Assembly: GCA_949316235.1 (NCBI GenBank)
Contig: OX438744.1
Location: forward strand, 3,348,001-3,412,000
Direction: 5' to 3'
DNA: 64,000 nucleotides
Source of the DNA: Oegoconia quadripuncta
Taxonomy: Eukaryota; Arthropoda; Insecta; Lepidoptera; Autostichidae
Every line of letters begins with the position of its first letter. Positions within the stretch are counted from its first letter, which is position 1. Of the stretch, positions 53,830 to 63,819 are shown piece after piece. A model generated the notes under the pieces. It saw nothing but the letters and a program-made list of their open reading frames with translations. It had not been told where the DNA came from and did no database searches. Position numbers and translations under genes: made by a program.

Positions 53830-54142
53830 CTTTGTTTTTTTTATGCACAACTGATTCGTACTTGACCTCAATTACACCTGATGTTAAGTGAAGATGAGGT
53901 CGAAGGTGGAAGTGTACTGAACCCATCTTATTTGGGGGACTGGCTATCTTATCTTTGACAACTTTGTGGTTTTGGCGGTAGACTTAGATTAGATGGTACG
54001 AGTAGTAGCTAGATCGGCGGTCATTTAAAATGCCCTACCACCAACCAAACCGAGTACCAAACATATACCCCGCTGGGGATCGAATCAGCAACCTCCGTTT
54101 AGTAAACCCTATCTAGTTTACATTGAGCCACGGGGCGGTTGA
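53830..54142 (-). repeat. SINE family C (minus), full head
   Basis: TTATGCACAACTGATTCGTA to TTGAGCCACGGGGCGGTT; about 25 bp are missing from the middle. Confidence 0.88.
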
Positions 54143-54359
54143 ACTTTCATTTATAAATATACAAAGCCTCTGTGTCCATTTTCGCTCTGTTTCGCGATTG
54201 TTGGACCTTGTTTGGTGGAAATTAATTAAGCCGTTCCCAATATCCAATTCGTCGATGCTTTGAGAAAGCCTCCCATCTCATTATGCAGTCAACAACAAAA
54301 AACATTCGTTCAATTGATAACCAAAAAACCCGAAAGCATTTTGAACATTGTGGTCGCCA

Positions 54360-54460
54360 TTCTTTTTAATGCACGACGAGTTAGCACTTGACCTCAATCA
54401 CACCTGATGTTAAGTGAAGATGAGGCCGAAGGTGGAAGTATACTGACCCGGAAACCCGGG
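54360..54460 (-). repeat. SINE family C, 3' end (minus)
   Basis: TTTTAATGCACGACGAGTTA to ACTGACCCGGAAACCCGG; 5'-truncated. Confidence 0.85.
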
Positions 54461-54960
54461 TTTGGTGGGAGTGTGTATACTGGAGGGAGGAACGTGAACT
54501 CATGCTTGACGCTCTAAATTCAGTAGTCCGTCCGGTGTTCTACAACGACGGTCTCCACCAGACATCATTTCCAAGCTTTTAAGCGGTTTTGTCACTCATA
54601 TTACTGGCACTACTACTCGCGGTAGCTTTCTGCTACCGTCCCGCTCACTGCATCTAGGCGCAGTCCGTGGTGTATACAAAGCAGGGGGCCGAGATTCACT
54701 CAACCCCCTTCCCCATAGGGTTGGCATTACTGCCGTTTGCATTTCATTGGCTACACTCCCATTTGCCGAGGGGGGATGTGGAAAACTTCATTTCCTACTT
54801 ACACGCCCTATTTTAATTAGGCTGGGGTCCAAGGTAGCAATAGAATCACGTAGGGTACCGCTTCAGTAGGCGCCGTGTCGAGTACCACTGTTGATCCTGG
54901 CTTACAGGAGTTACAGTGGGAGGAGTGTTGAGGCGGGATCTGACCAGGAAACCCAAATAT
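54461..54960. other. GC-shifted segment, possible retroelement 5' end
   Basis: Richer in GC than its flanks, with no long ORF. On the minus strand it begins at ATCCTGGTCAGATCCC-type sequence and ends at the truncated SINE C. It may be the untranslated 5' part of a LINE, but no match in the window supports this. Confidence 0.3.
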
Positions 54961-55448
54961 TTGGAGATGTTTTACCATAAAATGCATCCTATGACACTCT
55001 GGGGAACAAGACGTATTTAACGAAAGCTTGCACTTTAAAATCAGTGCAGACGTTTAGGCTACAGATGGTAGCATAGAAATCGTACGACATACACTCGAAA
55101 AACATTACCCTCCTTGAGGCAGTCGGGTAAGAATATTCTGGGTCACAAGCAACTATGATTAAATATTCATGCCATTGTTTGACTCTATAAACTAAGAGTA
55201 TTTATTTATGAAAATGAAATTTAAGAAAAAAGATCCTGTGGGTTTCTTGCGCCGCTTCTTTTCCCACAGATGATTTCCCTTTCCCAAGCGGTGGTAGCTT
55301 GGACATACTGATTGACCGAAAAATGCTTAAGCCCTATTTTTATTTCCAATAGATTTAAATTGACATTCAACAAATGATATCGTGTATCTTACGTTGAAAT
55401 AAATGCTTGAAGTTTGAAGTTATAAAGAAATTAGTCACCTCGCACACG

Positions 55449-56180
55449 TGCTAATATACATAATTATATAAAGGACAGATACATATAATCGTACTCTTGC
55501 TGCGCCTCAAAAGTACTCTGCAACAAGATCCTCTTAGTCGTTAGTCGGATGTCGAGTTGCCGGGCCGATAATAGTGATGTAACGTTCCCGGGACTGAACA
55601 AGCCAGCCAAATATCTTTTTGCCGAGATTTTTGTCGCTATCTTTTTTTTCGAATGTTAAAATCTTGGGAGTGCATGTCTGGGGCGTATAGAATAAATAGA
55701 TAACGTTAATCGCCAGTTAAGAAACCGAATTCACTAAAGTTCCGTCCTTTATCTTGCTAATGTACTTAATTATATAAACGACAGATACATACAATCGTAC
55801 ACTTGCTGCGCCTCAAAAGTACTCTGCAACAAGATCCTCTTAGTTGTTAGTCGGATGTCGAGTTGCCGGGCCGATAATAGTGATGTACGCTCCCGGGACT
55901 GAACAAGCCCGCCAAATATCTTTTTGCCGAGATTTTTGTCGCTATCTTTTTTTCCCGAATGTTAAAATCTTGGGATTGCATGTCTGGGGCGTATAGGATA
56001 AATAGAAAACGTTAATAAAAAAATAATAGCTAAATAAAAGGAAAAAATTATGTTTGTAGTAAGCACTTTAAATTAGTATATTTGAATTAAGGATAAGGGA
56101 GAGTACGAGTACAGTATATCATTGAATCGCCAAAATTGTTAAGAAACCGAATTCATTAAAGTTCCAACCTTTATCTTCGG
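55449..56180. repeat. Tandem duplication, 306-bp period, with an insertion
   Basis: Units start at 55449 and 55755 (TGCTAAT(A/G)TAC) and share TCGTAC(T/A)CTTGCTGCGCC, GATGTCGAGTTGCCGGGCCG, TTTTTGCCGAGATTTTTGTC and GCATGTCTGGGGCGTATAG. The second unit is split at about 56017-56125 by ~110 bp of AT-rich sequence. Identity by eye is above 90 percent. Confidence 0.9.
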
Positions 56181-56220
56181 CGTGCATCAACAGATCTTCA
56201 CCAAACTTATATGAGACACT

Positions 56221-56400
56221 AAATTTCCGCCCGCGGCTTCGCCTGCGTGGAACAACTTTATTTGAATGTATAACTAATTACTTTATCGGGATAAAAAATA
56301 TCCTATGTCTTAATCCAGGGTATGTTCTACCTGTATACCAAATTTTTTCCAAAACCCGTTCATCCGTTTCGCCGTGATTGTGTAACAAACAAACAAACAA
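56221..56400 (+). repeat. Repeat F (plus)
   Basis: TTTCCGCCCGCGGCTTCGCC, TATGTCTTAATCCAGGGTAT and TTTCGCCGTGATTGTGTAAC. Confidence 0.85.
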
Positions 56401-57510
56401 CCAGGTGAAGTTATGGTCGAACGTATCAACAGTCCATCATAAAAACTGACGCCTTTGATTGGTCTAAAGCTGATATTTTAATCAAAACAGTTTGGAGTTA
56501 AAAACAGGTTAATTAAAATAAGCTCTAATATGTATCTTGTTTAAAAGCTTTTGAGGATTTGCTTTTGTTTATTCTGGAGGACTATCGGAATATTTGCTAG
56601 GAGTTTGTTCGGTTGGGATATCAAATAATGGATGTTGTTAACTCTGAGTAAGCCAATAACAATAGTACGTCGTTCCTGGAATCCTTGGCTTTTAACAATA
56701 ACCAGCCCGTTAAACGTGATACGGGCCTACACTGAGTTTGGTGGTGAAAACTTTCTCTTCAATTTGCCCGGTTTTTAGGAATCCACACCGAATAATGTAG
56801 TTAAATTCGAAACAATTCTCTGGAGCGTAAAACTTGTTTGGAGAGTTTTAGCTATGTAAAGTGGAATGTAACAGGTTTGACGAATGTAATAGATAGCCGA
56901 TCTCTACATAGTTGGTCGTTGCCAGCAAGGATGATGCAGAAATAAAATATCGAATAATTAAACCGTCGAAGTGCATGTCGGACTATGCGCAATAAAGTTC
57001 CGTGGTAAGAATATACACGCTAGATTGCAATATTATTTTTGCAGTTGGATTATGTAATTTTGCATAGTTTCTTTGAATTTAAAAATCTACCTACTTGTTA
57101 TAAGTTGGTCGACTTTTACTCCTTGGATTGAAATAGAATTAATGTTAATTATGTTTATAGAACATTGACATACTTGAATAATGTACCTACTATTACACTA
57201 TTACGAATAAATCTGAATCTACTCAGAAATTTAGTAAATTTGTAGTAATATTTTCATTTTGAACTTTTCAATGTAATACACTACACGATGTATGCGATAC
57301 AAAAAAAAACCTGAAAAGTTTTATTTAAATTGATAACTTCGAGTAATTCTTTCAACCTACCCAAATTTCAGCTTTATTGCTATGTCTGTAAAACAGATAT
57401 TACATACATTTGGACAGACCGCCGGATAAGGGAAAACTATAATGGTTCATAGTGCCTCTGCCGAACCCATAAAAAGTCTATAATATTTATGTTAGTGTTT
57501 CAATTCACAC
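56401..57510. other. Gene-free region
   Basis: Nothing recognised. Confidence 0.3.
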
Positions 57511-57514
57511 TATA

Positions 57515-58171
57515 CCGGTAGAGTTTTATACTGTAAGGAACAAAATAGGGTATATTAGGTAAGTGAAATAGAAGTTATTGGCATAGGTAGATAATTATTT
57601 TTTTTCAAAACCATCATAGATCCACGCACCTGCCGGAGATTGATATACGACTGGCGGGATTCCTAGGGTTCCTATCACGCGAATTTTAATTGGAACTCAT
57701 ATCTTCTCCAACTTTTTTAAATTTATTTAATTTCATTATGTAATTATGTGCAATAGGCTACAAACGCGACCGTCAAATGCTACGTTTTATTACATTTATG
57801 GTTATACACAAAAAAAAATTGTAGTTTAATTTTTTTTTCTATGCCAACACCTTCTATTTCGCACCAATCCTTTCGCACTACCTAACTCACACTTTTGTCT
57901 AATCTTATAAGTTAAAAAAATTGTTCTTACCTTTTTATTCCAATGGTCCGGTGTTGGAGAGGCTGGCAATCTGTCATACAGGCTGCCCTAGTGCAGATGC
58001 CAGTCTCTCACATAAATTTAATTTAATTAATTGTTTTAAGAAATATTATATACTATACTTGTATCCAATTTGTGTGAGAGAACAAATAAAGATTTATTTA
58101 TTATTATTATTATTATTATTTCACTTACCTAATATGCCCTATTTTTCCTTACGCTAAAAAAACTCATCCAG
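57515..58171. mobile_element. TATA-target DNA element, copy 3, with LINE insertion
   Basis: TATA at 57511-57514 and 58172-58175 flanks ends sharing AAAATAGGG, ATATTAGGTAAGTGAAATAG and GGCATAG. 57861-58116 is an inserted LINE tail with TATTTC on both sides. It lands in the same internal block as the LINE insertion in copy 2. Confidence 0.85.
57861..58116 (+). repeat. LINE 3' end inserted in the DNA element
   Basis: TTGTGTGAGAGAACAAATAA, AGATTTATTTATT and an (ATT)n tail; upstream CAGGCTGCCCTAGTGCAGAT. The flanking duplication is TATTTC (57855-57860, 58117-58122). Confidence 0.75.
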
Positions 58172-58544
58172 TATATTTATGCTGAATATAAAACCTAGTG
58201 AACGAACTTTAATTTACGTAGGTACAAAGAATGTTGAAATACAAAAAAGCACCAACTGTTTGTTGGTCAGTTTCCGCTATAGATGATCAATGAGTCATTG
58301 TCCGCCCCGGAATCCCGGACAAAATCCCGGAATTTCCGGGTTAACTGCACACATCCCTAATGGTTATGCTCTTCACAGCATACTCTACGTTAAGGGGACA
58401 AACTCTGTAGTGTAGTTGGAGACTTTTAGTGTTGTTCAAAGATGAAATAGAGTCATTAATGATACACAGCTTTGACAATTTTTTTGCATTAATTTACTTT
58501 AGGAAATAGTTGAACGGTTCGTCCATCCGCCGTCGTCCGCCGCC

Positions 58545-58625
58545 GTCCATCGGCTTCGCCGTGATCGAACAACAAACAAACACACACGCAAACATCCAAA
58601 CTTTCGCATTTATAATATTAGTTAG
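58545..58625 (+). repeat. Repeat F, 3' end
   Basis: TCGGCTTCGCCGTGATCGAA, CAACAAACAAACACACACGC and AACTTTCGCATTTATAATAT. Confidence 0.7.
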
Positions 58626-59286
58626 ATTTTGTCGTATTTAACACCAAGCCTGCTTAAGCGTACCTATATGTATATTGCCCGTATTCACTCAGGTAGTAAA
58701 ATGTTAGTAATCATATAATTCTGTCGTCTTATTACTGTTATATTTTCATTTGTTCCGCACGTGCGGGTTACGAGAACAGAGCGTCGGGGCGTGTGTTGCC
58801 ATAGGAATAAATAATGTTATTCACATTTAGTGCTCTTTTGCTGCCAAATAAACTCGGACATGTGCTGTTTATTGGCTATGATCTCTTCGCTCACACGATT
58901 GTCTACTAGATATAGCGACCCCTCTTTTTCCATATAAAGTTCTATATCACAAAAATGAAATGTCAAAATATTTGAAAATTAATATTGAAAAATAAATAAT
59001 GAATAATATGAATTAGTAGCAACACTATTTATATACTAAAATAAAAAAAAACGTCATATTTGTTTAAATAAATATCTAAAAACTTCAACTGCGACAAAGA
59101 AATAACAGAAAACTCAATAAAAAAAAAAAAGCATTTTTTAAGAAATTTACTGCCCCAACGGCTTGATATCTGATTACTAAAAGATCTTAAACATGTTCTC
59201 GTTGTAAATTTAGTAGAGGACCGAAATGTTGCCAGATTAATAATTATAAGACATATTTAAAATTTTATTAACGACAACGATTAAAA
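58626..59286. other. Gene-free region
   Basis: Nothing recognised. Confidence 0.3.
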
Positions 59287-59533
59287 GACGACCTGTCTGG
59301 TGTAGTGGTTAGAAACTCTGACTGCTATACCAAAAGGTCGCGGGTTCGAATCCAGCTAGGGGCATATGTTTGTATGAAGAAGAAGAAGAAGAAAGAACAT
59401 GTGTTCCCGAGTTGTGGATGTTTTTAATTTATATATGGATTTATTTACAAAAAACATGTATTTGTTTAGTTTATCAACCATCTGGCATCCATAATACAAG
59501 CCTAGCTGCTTAGTGTGGAACTAGATGGCGCTA
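59287..59533 (+). repeat. SINE A (plus), full head
   Basis: GACGACCTGTCTGGTGTAGT (A box), GGTTCGAATCCAGCTAGG (B box), an internal (GAA)n tract at 59377-59393, end TAGATGGCGCTA and a T run. Confidence 0.9.
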
Positions 59534-59949
59534 TTTTTTTTTTATATAACCACCACCCAGGATACCGACCGTCGGCAGGCTGGCAATCAACGACAGTCGA
59601 CAGGTTGGCGATTGAGGGGTTATGTGCTGAATAAACCATTTCCTTTCTTTCTTTCCAGGTAACTTCCTCTTATAAGCATAAATATACTTCACATAGTATT
59701 TATCCCGAAAAAACGTTCCATTGGCATGGGATTTCAACTTATTTCCATATACGTGTATTATAATATATTCACTATACGTCTCCAGCACGCAAAATCCACG
59801 CAAACGAAGTCACGGGTAAATATTTATATAATAATCGTGTACTAACCCTGGAGTTGCAGAACTTATAACTCTACTGGGTATATAAAACCAATCGGCTATC
59901 AGAGAGTAGGTACGAGACCGGGAACTTATATGTGTGCTATTATTGGAAA

Positions 59950-60009
59950 CACGGTTACAGGTTCAAATTCCACTAGGGGTAAATATTTGGTTGATGAATC
60001 CGAACATTT
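59950..60009 (+). repeat. SINE B fragment cut by SINE A
   Basis: ACGGTTACAGGTTCAAATTC and AGGGGTAAATATTTG to GAATCCGAACATTT are family B; the next block of family B (CCCGAGTC) reappears after SINE A at about 60281. Confidence 0.7.
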
Positions 60010-60275
60010 GACGACCTGTTTGGTGCAGTGGTTGAAAATTCTGACTGCTATACCAAAAGGTCGCTGGTTCGAATCCCGATAGGAGCATATGTTTACCCCC
60101 GATACCGTAAGGGATATGATGAATACAGACATGTATTCCCGAGTTATGGATGTTTTTCATTTATTTAAAAATGTATTCGTGTAGTTTATCAACCATCTGG
60201 TATCCATAATACAAGCCTAGTTGCTTAGTGTGGAACTAGATGGCGCTGTGTATGTGCCAAGATATTTATATTTAT
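60010..60275 (+). repeat. SINE A (plus), full head, nested in SINE B
   Basis: GACGACCTGTTTGGTGCAGT, GGTTCGAATCCCGATAGG, TAGATGGCGCTGTGTATGTG and an (ATTT)n end. Confidence 0.88.
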
Positions 60276-60404
60276 TTATGCCCGAGTCATCATCATCGGC
60301 GAGAAGTGGCGTGTGCAGTGGAGAAATATAAACGGGAAACTGATTCGCAACACCCCTTATATGATCACTAAATGCCCAGCCAAGGTCCATTATTGCCACA
60401 GACA

Positions 60405-60725
60405 GTCAACCAAGGTCGACACGAGACCAACTGTGGGATGCAGAACGCCCGGCTCCTCCAGAGTTTGTTAAACCTGGCCACAAGCTGCGGTGGCTAACCT
60501 GGAAGACTTTAAACCGCCTGAGGACCGGAATCGGTGGCTGCAGAGCAAGCCTGGCGAAGTGGGGATTCATTAACAAATCACCAACGCACTGCGATAGTGG
60601 AACCCCATCTCAAAACATGGCGCATTTGCTCTGCTGCCCTCTGTGCCCTTCCTGGCTGCAGACTACGCCGTAGTTGTGACTGAATACTGGGTGGATCAAA
60701 TATGATTGGACGCATTGACACGAAG
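60405..60725 (+). pseudogene. Non-LTR retrotransposon C-terminus
   Basis: An open frame encodes DQLWDAERPAPPEFVKPGH, LRWLTWKTLNRLRTGIGGC and LAKWGF, then HCDSGTPSQNMAHLLCCPLC. This is the C-terminal region of a non-LTR retrotransposon protein with its usual LNRLRTGxGxC motif and Cys/His cluster (one Cys of the C-x-C pair is replaced). No start codon or upstream reverse transcriptase is present. It ends near a (GAA)n tract at 60722-60735. Confidence 0.8.
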
Positions 60726-60800
60726 AAGAAGAAGACCGTAAAATGCATAACACCAACCAGGCTTTTTTTTTTAATATATTTCAACCTCACACCAATATCT

Positions 60801-61142
60801 AAATGAAAAACGATGTGAGTGTGCGTTGGAATTACACAATCTTATTCCACCATCGCCATTTCATCTTCGGACTACTAGACGCGGGAAGGGATTCCACCCG
60901 TATGTAGTTAACATACCGAACATTCGCACTAAGCGGTTTGACTCTTCATTCATAATGCGAACAGCTAAGGAATGGAACTCCCTTCCGGCGTCAGTCTTTC
61001 CTGAATCCTATAATCTCGGAATCTTCAAGAGCAGGGTGAATAGGCATCTACTGCGATCGCGTACTTCATCTTCGGCCACATCGTCACTTCCCATCACGTG
61101 AGATTGTGGTCAAACGCGTATTCAGTTAACCATAAAAAAAAA
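60801..61142 (+). pseudogene. LINE type-3 C-terminus, 3' UTR and poly(A)
   Basis: The frame reads ELHNLIPPSPFHLRTTRRGK, then RTKRFDSSFIMRTAKEWNSL and PASVFPESYNLGIFKSRVNR, with a stop at 61099-61101. A short 3' UTR ends in an A run at about 61133-61142. It is the best preserved type-3 copy but is 5'-truncated. Confidence 0.88.
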
Positions 61143-61182
61143 GATTGGTTTAGTGTAGTTCCTCTTGTTGTTTCTTAAAAAA

Positions 61183-61250
61183 ATAAAGAAATATCCTTAG
61201 ACATACAGCGCCATCTCGATCCACACTAAGCAACTAGGCTCGTGTTCAAC
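61183..61250 (-). repeat. SINE A, 3' end (minus)
   Basis: AAATATCCTTAGACATACAG and CCATCTCGATCCACACTAAG, truncated at CTCGTGTTC. Confidence 0.75.
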
Positions 61251-61534
61251 TGTCAGTAATCACACGGCACCTAGACATAATATTCCGTTTGAAAATCGAC
61301 TTTTTGACAGGTATTTACGCGTTGCTCCTCAGAATAAGCGTACTAAATTATTCAAAGGGAATATTCGGGTGTCAGAGCATTTACTTACTCGACAGGGCTT
61401 ACGGACGCAAGCTCACCACGAAAAACGTTATGTCTAGGGATCTATTACGCAAAAGGGTTTTCACTGCCTCACCGTTTCCATATCTTCAAGTTATTACTTA
61501 TTACTAACCAATCCCTTCCCGTGGGTATAACATA

Positions 61535-61611
61535 TTACGTCCTGTTTGGTGTAGTACGGTCGGAAATCCTGACAGCTACACTAAGATGGCGTAGGTTTGA
61601 ATGTTTGTATT
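61535..61611 (+). repeat. Degenerate SINE A head
   Basis: CGTCCTGTTTGGTGTAGTAC and GACAGCTACACTAAGATGGC, followed directly by (AAT)n. Confidence 0.65.
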
Positions 61612-61819
61612 ATAATAATAATAATAATAATAACTTGCCTACTTCCATCTCTTACACATTACAAAAGGCTACCATTCTGAACACTTGTCGTATCACTCGC
61701 AAGTTCCTAACAACATCCATCATCACTGCCATCAACAATAATCCCTCAACACTTGGCTAAGGCCCGTGCGGAGCGGTATTCACCTTTTTCGGAAGAAAAA
61801 GAGATGAAGAACTATTTAA

Positions 61820-61820
<1 letters not shown>
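61612..61820 (+). pseudogene. RLE-LINE 3' end, copy 1
   Basis: After an (AAT)n tract (61612-61632) the frame encodes LPTSISYTLQKATILNTCRI and TRKFL, then STLG and a stop at 61758. The 3' UTR reads GCCCGTGCGGAGCGGTATTC and ends in (AAT)n at 61821. It is the last ~40 codons of the protein seen more fully in copy 2. Confidence 0.8.
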
Positions 61821-61844
<24 letters not shown>

Positions 61845-61852
<8 letters not shown>

Positions 61853-62400
61853 CGCGCACTCCCACGGATTAACACCAGCAAAACAATCTTACTATAAATA
61901 TAAACCTATAACAGTACTAGACAACAATAGATATAAACTATACTGGGACAGGACTATAGTTACTGACAAGACAATACATTTTAATAGACCCGACATCACG
62001 TTCCACGACAAACAGAAAAAGACTGTATACATTATTGACATCGCCATACCTAATACTCATAACATCCAAAGCACAATCACAGATAAACTTAGAAAATATC
62101 AGGACCTTGCAATAGAAATCCGAACCCAATGGAAAGCTCAAACAATACACATAGTCCCGATTGTCTTGTCATCTACCGGAATAATCCCCAAAACTTTAAA
62201 AAATAGCCTAAAAACTTTGAATATTCCAACATATATTATAACGCACATTTTACAAAAAGCCACAATACTCAACACTTGTAGAATTACCAGAAAGTTTCTG
62301 ACTTCATCTATAATCACTTCTTCTGCTGAACCCGCCACACTTGGTTGATACCCGTCTGGTGCGGAAATTACCTTCTTCACTTTGAAGAAGAGAAATACAT
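61845..62400 (+). pseudogene. RLE-LINE C-terminus, copy 2 (longest)
   Basis: An uninterrupted frame of about 166 codons (roughly 61850-62348) lacks an ATG. It encodes LAHSHGLTPAKQSYYKYKPI, VLDNNRYKLYWDRTIVTDKT and NRPDITFHDKQKKTVYIIDI, then LRKYQDLAIEIRTQWK and IVPIVLSSTGIIPKTLKNSL, ending LQKATILNTCRITRKFLTS and a stop. The RPD followed by D-x-K and IDIA pattern fits a PD-(D/E)xK restriction-like endonuclease, as found at the C-terminus of R2-type non-LTR elements. That reading is inference from the motif. The reverse transcriptase is missing. Confidence 0.75.
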
Positions 62401-62404
62401 TGTA

Positions 62405-62436
62405 TATAAATAATATATATATATATATATATATAA
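62405..62436. repeat. (AT)n tract
   Basis: Pure dinucleotide run at the end of the LINE copy 2 UTR. Confidence 0.85.
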
Positions 62437-62460
62437 ATATAATGTAGTATATAAATAAAA

Positions 62461-62512
<52 letters not shown>
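62461..62512. repeat. (AAT)n tract between LINE copies 2 and 3
   Basis: About 17 AAT units. It explains the Ile, Tyr and Leu homopolymer ORFs on the minus strand as artefacts. Confidence 0.9.
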
Positions 62513-62516
<4 letters not shown>

Positions 62517-62845
62517 CCATGAAACCATCTACGTACATACCTATGCAAAAAGCTGCCATTTAATTTTTTTTTTTTTGTTTTAGGGCACTTACACCAATCA
62601 TCTAGTCCCAAACTAAGCAAAGCTTGTGCTATGGATACTAGATAACGGATAAACATACATAAATATTTATATAAACATCCATGACTCGGTAATAAATGTT
62701 CGTATTCATCACACAAACATTTACCCCTCGATTCGAACCCGCAACCGTTGGTTTCGCTGATAGGGTCACTATCCACTACACCAATCGGTCGTCAAATACT
62801 TGTCGTATTGTCAGAAAATTCCTCCAAATTGATGAAAACGGATAA
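62513..62845 (+). pseudogene. RLE-LINE C-terminus, copy 3, split by SINE B
   Basis: 62513-62560 encodes KTMKPSTYIPMQKAAI and 62795-62845 encodes NTCRIVRKFLQIDENG and a stop. Together they match the last part of copy 2 (KTLNIPTY..., LQKATILNTCRITRKFL). The intervening bases are a minus-strand SINE B. Confidence 0.8.
62575..62794 (-). repeat. SINE family B (minus), full length, inside LINE copy 3
   Basis: GGGCACTTACACCAATCATC, AGTCCCAAACTAAGCAAAGC and the head with CGATTCGAACCCGCAACC and CACTACACCAATCGGTCGTC. Confidence 0.9.
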
Positions 62846-62954
62846 ACTAACTTACGATTTTAAAATAAATAGGAATATACCATTTACTTGGTTAATGCCC
62901 GTAAATTGTAGGATAATATCAGCTCATGCTGAGAAAAGGAAGTTGAAAATAGAA

Positions 62955-63216
62955 ATAATAATAATATGTCTTGGCACAAACACACAGCGCCATCTAGGTC
63001 CACGGTAAGCATCTAGGCTTGTGTTATGGATACCAGATGGTTGATAAACTACACAAATACATTTTTTTAAATAAATACACGTATAAATGAAAATCATCAA
63101 TAACTCGGGAACACATGTCTGTATTCATCATACAAACATATGCCCCTAGCGGGATTCGAACCCGCGACCATTTGGTATAGTAGCAGAGTTTCTAACCACT
63201 ACACCAAACAGGTCGT
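62955..63216 (-). repeat. SINE A (minus), full length
   Basis: ATATGTCTTGGCACAAACAC, AGCGCCATCTAGGTCCACGG, GCGGGATTCGAACCCGCGAC and CACTACACCAAACAGGTCGT. Confidence 0.9.
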
Positions 63217-63385
63217 CAAATGTAATGAATACAGACATGTGTATCCGATTTATAGATGTTTTCGTTAATATAAGTTTTTCGTTTGCAAAACAGATTTGTA
63301 TTTGTGTATCTGTATCCATAATACAAGACTAGTTGCTTAGTGTGGAACTAGATGGCGCTGTGTATGTACAAGGATATTTATTTAT
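63217..63385 (+). repeat. SINE A (plus), head lost
   Basis: TAATGAATACAGACATGTGT to AGATGGCGCTGTGTATGTAC with an (ATTT)n end; it abuts the head of the copy at 62955-63216. Confidence 0.85.
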
Positions 63386-63814
63386 TATTGGCTCGAAGTT
63401 TACCCTTCCATATTAGTATGTTACTGTTCCGCACAGATAAACTTTCTAGTATTTTGAGCTGTGATTGTAAACCAAGGTAGGTATCTGTCCATCTCGCGAG
63501 GGCCAAAACGGGACGAGGGTTTTAAAATCGATAGCCCCACACAATAGCCCATTTACTGCCATAATAGCTATTAAGGCCATTGTGAACGAAATCGTGAAGA
63601 AGATGAGCTCTATAGTACTCGCGTGTCTTTAAAGAATGCAGTTGGCTTAGCCCAGCTTGATAACATTCGGTTAGCTGTAGATGCTTTACGGAAACGGTTG
63701 AAAGGAAAATCTTACGAGCGTTTTAAAAGATATGTTCTTATTCATACGCTTTCTCATGTTATAATAAAATTTCAGTGCCTTACGTATTTAAAAACTTCTA
63801 ATATAATGTTAGAT
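63386..63814 (+). other. Gene-free region with one unexplained open frame
   Basis: From about 63563 to 63818 one frame on the plus strand stays open and reads GHCERNREEDELYSTRVSLK, NAVGLAQLDNIRLAVDALRK and RLKGKSYERFKR. The composition is highly charged, unlike the chance ORFs elsewhere in the window. No family is recognised. It lacks a convincing splice donor and could be a decayed element. Confidence 0.3.
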
Positions 63815-63819
63815 AAATA

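Noticed and set aside
62138..62776. 212-codon minus-strand ORF with poly-Tyr and poly-Ile runs
   Set aside because: It reads through the (AAT)n and (AT)n tracts and a SINE B; it is not a protein gene.
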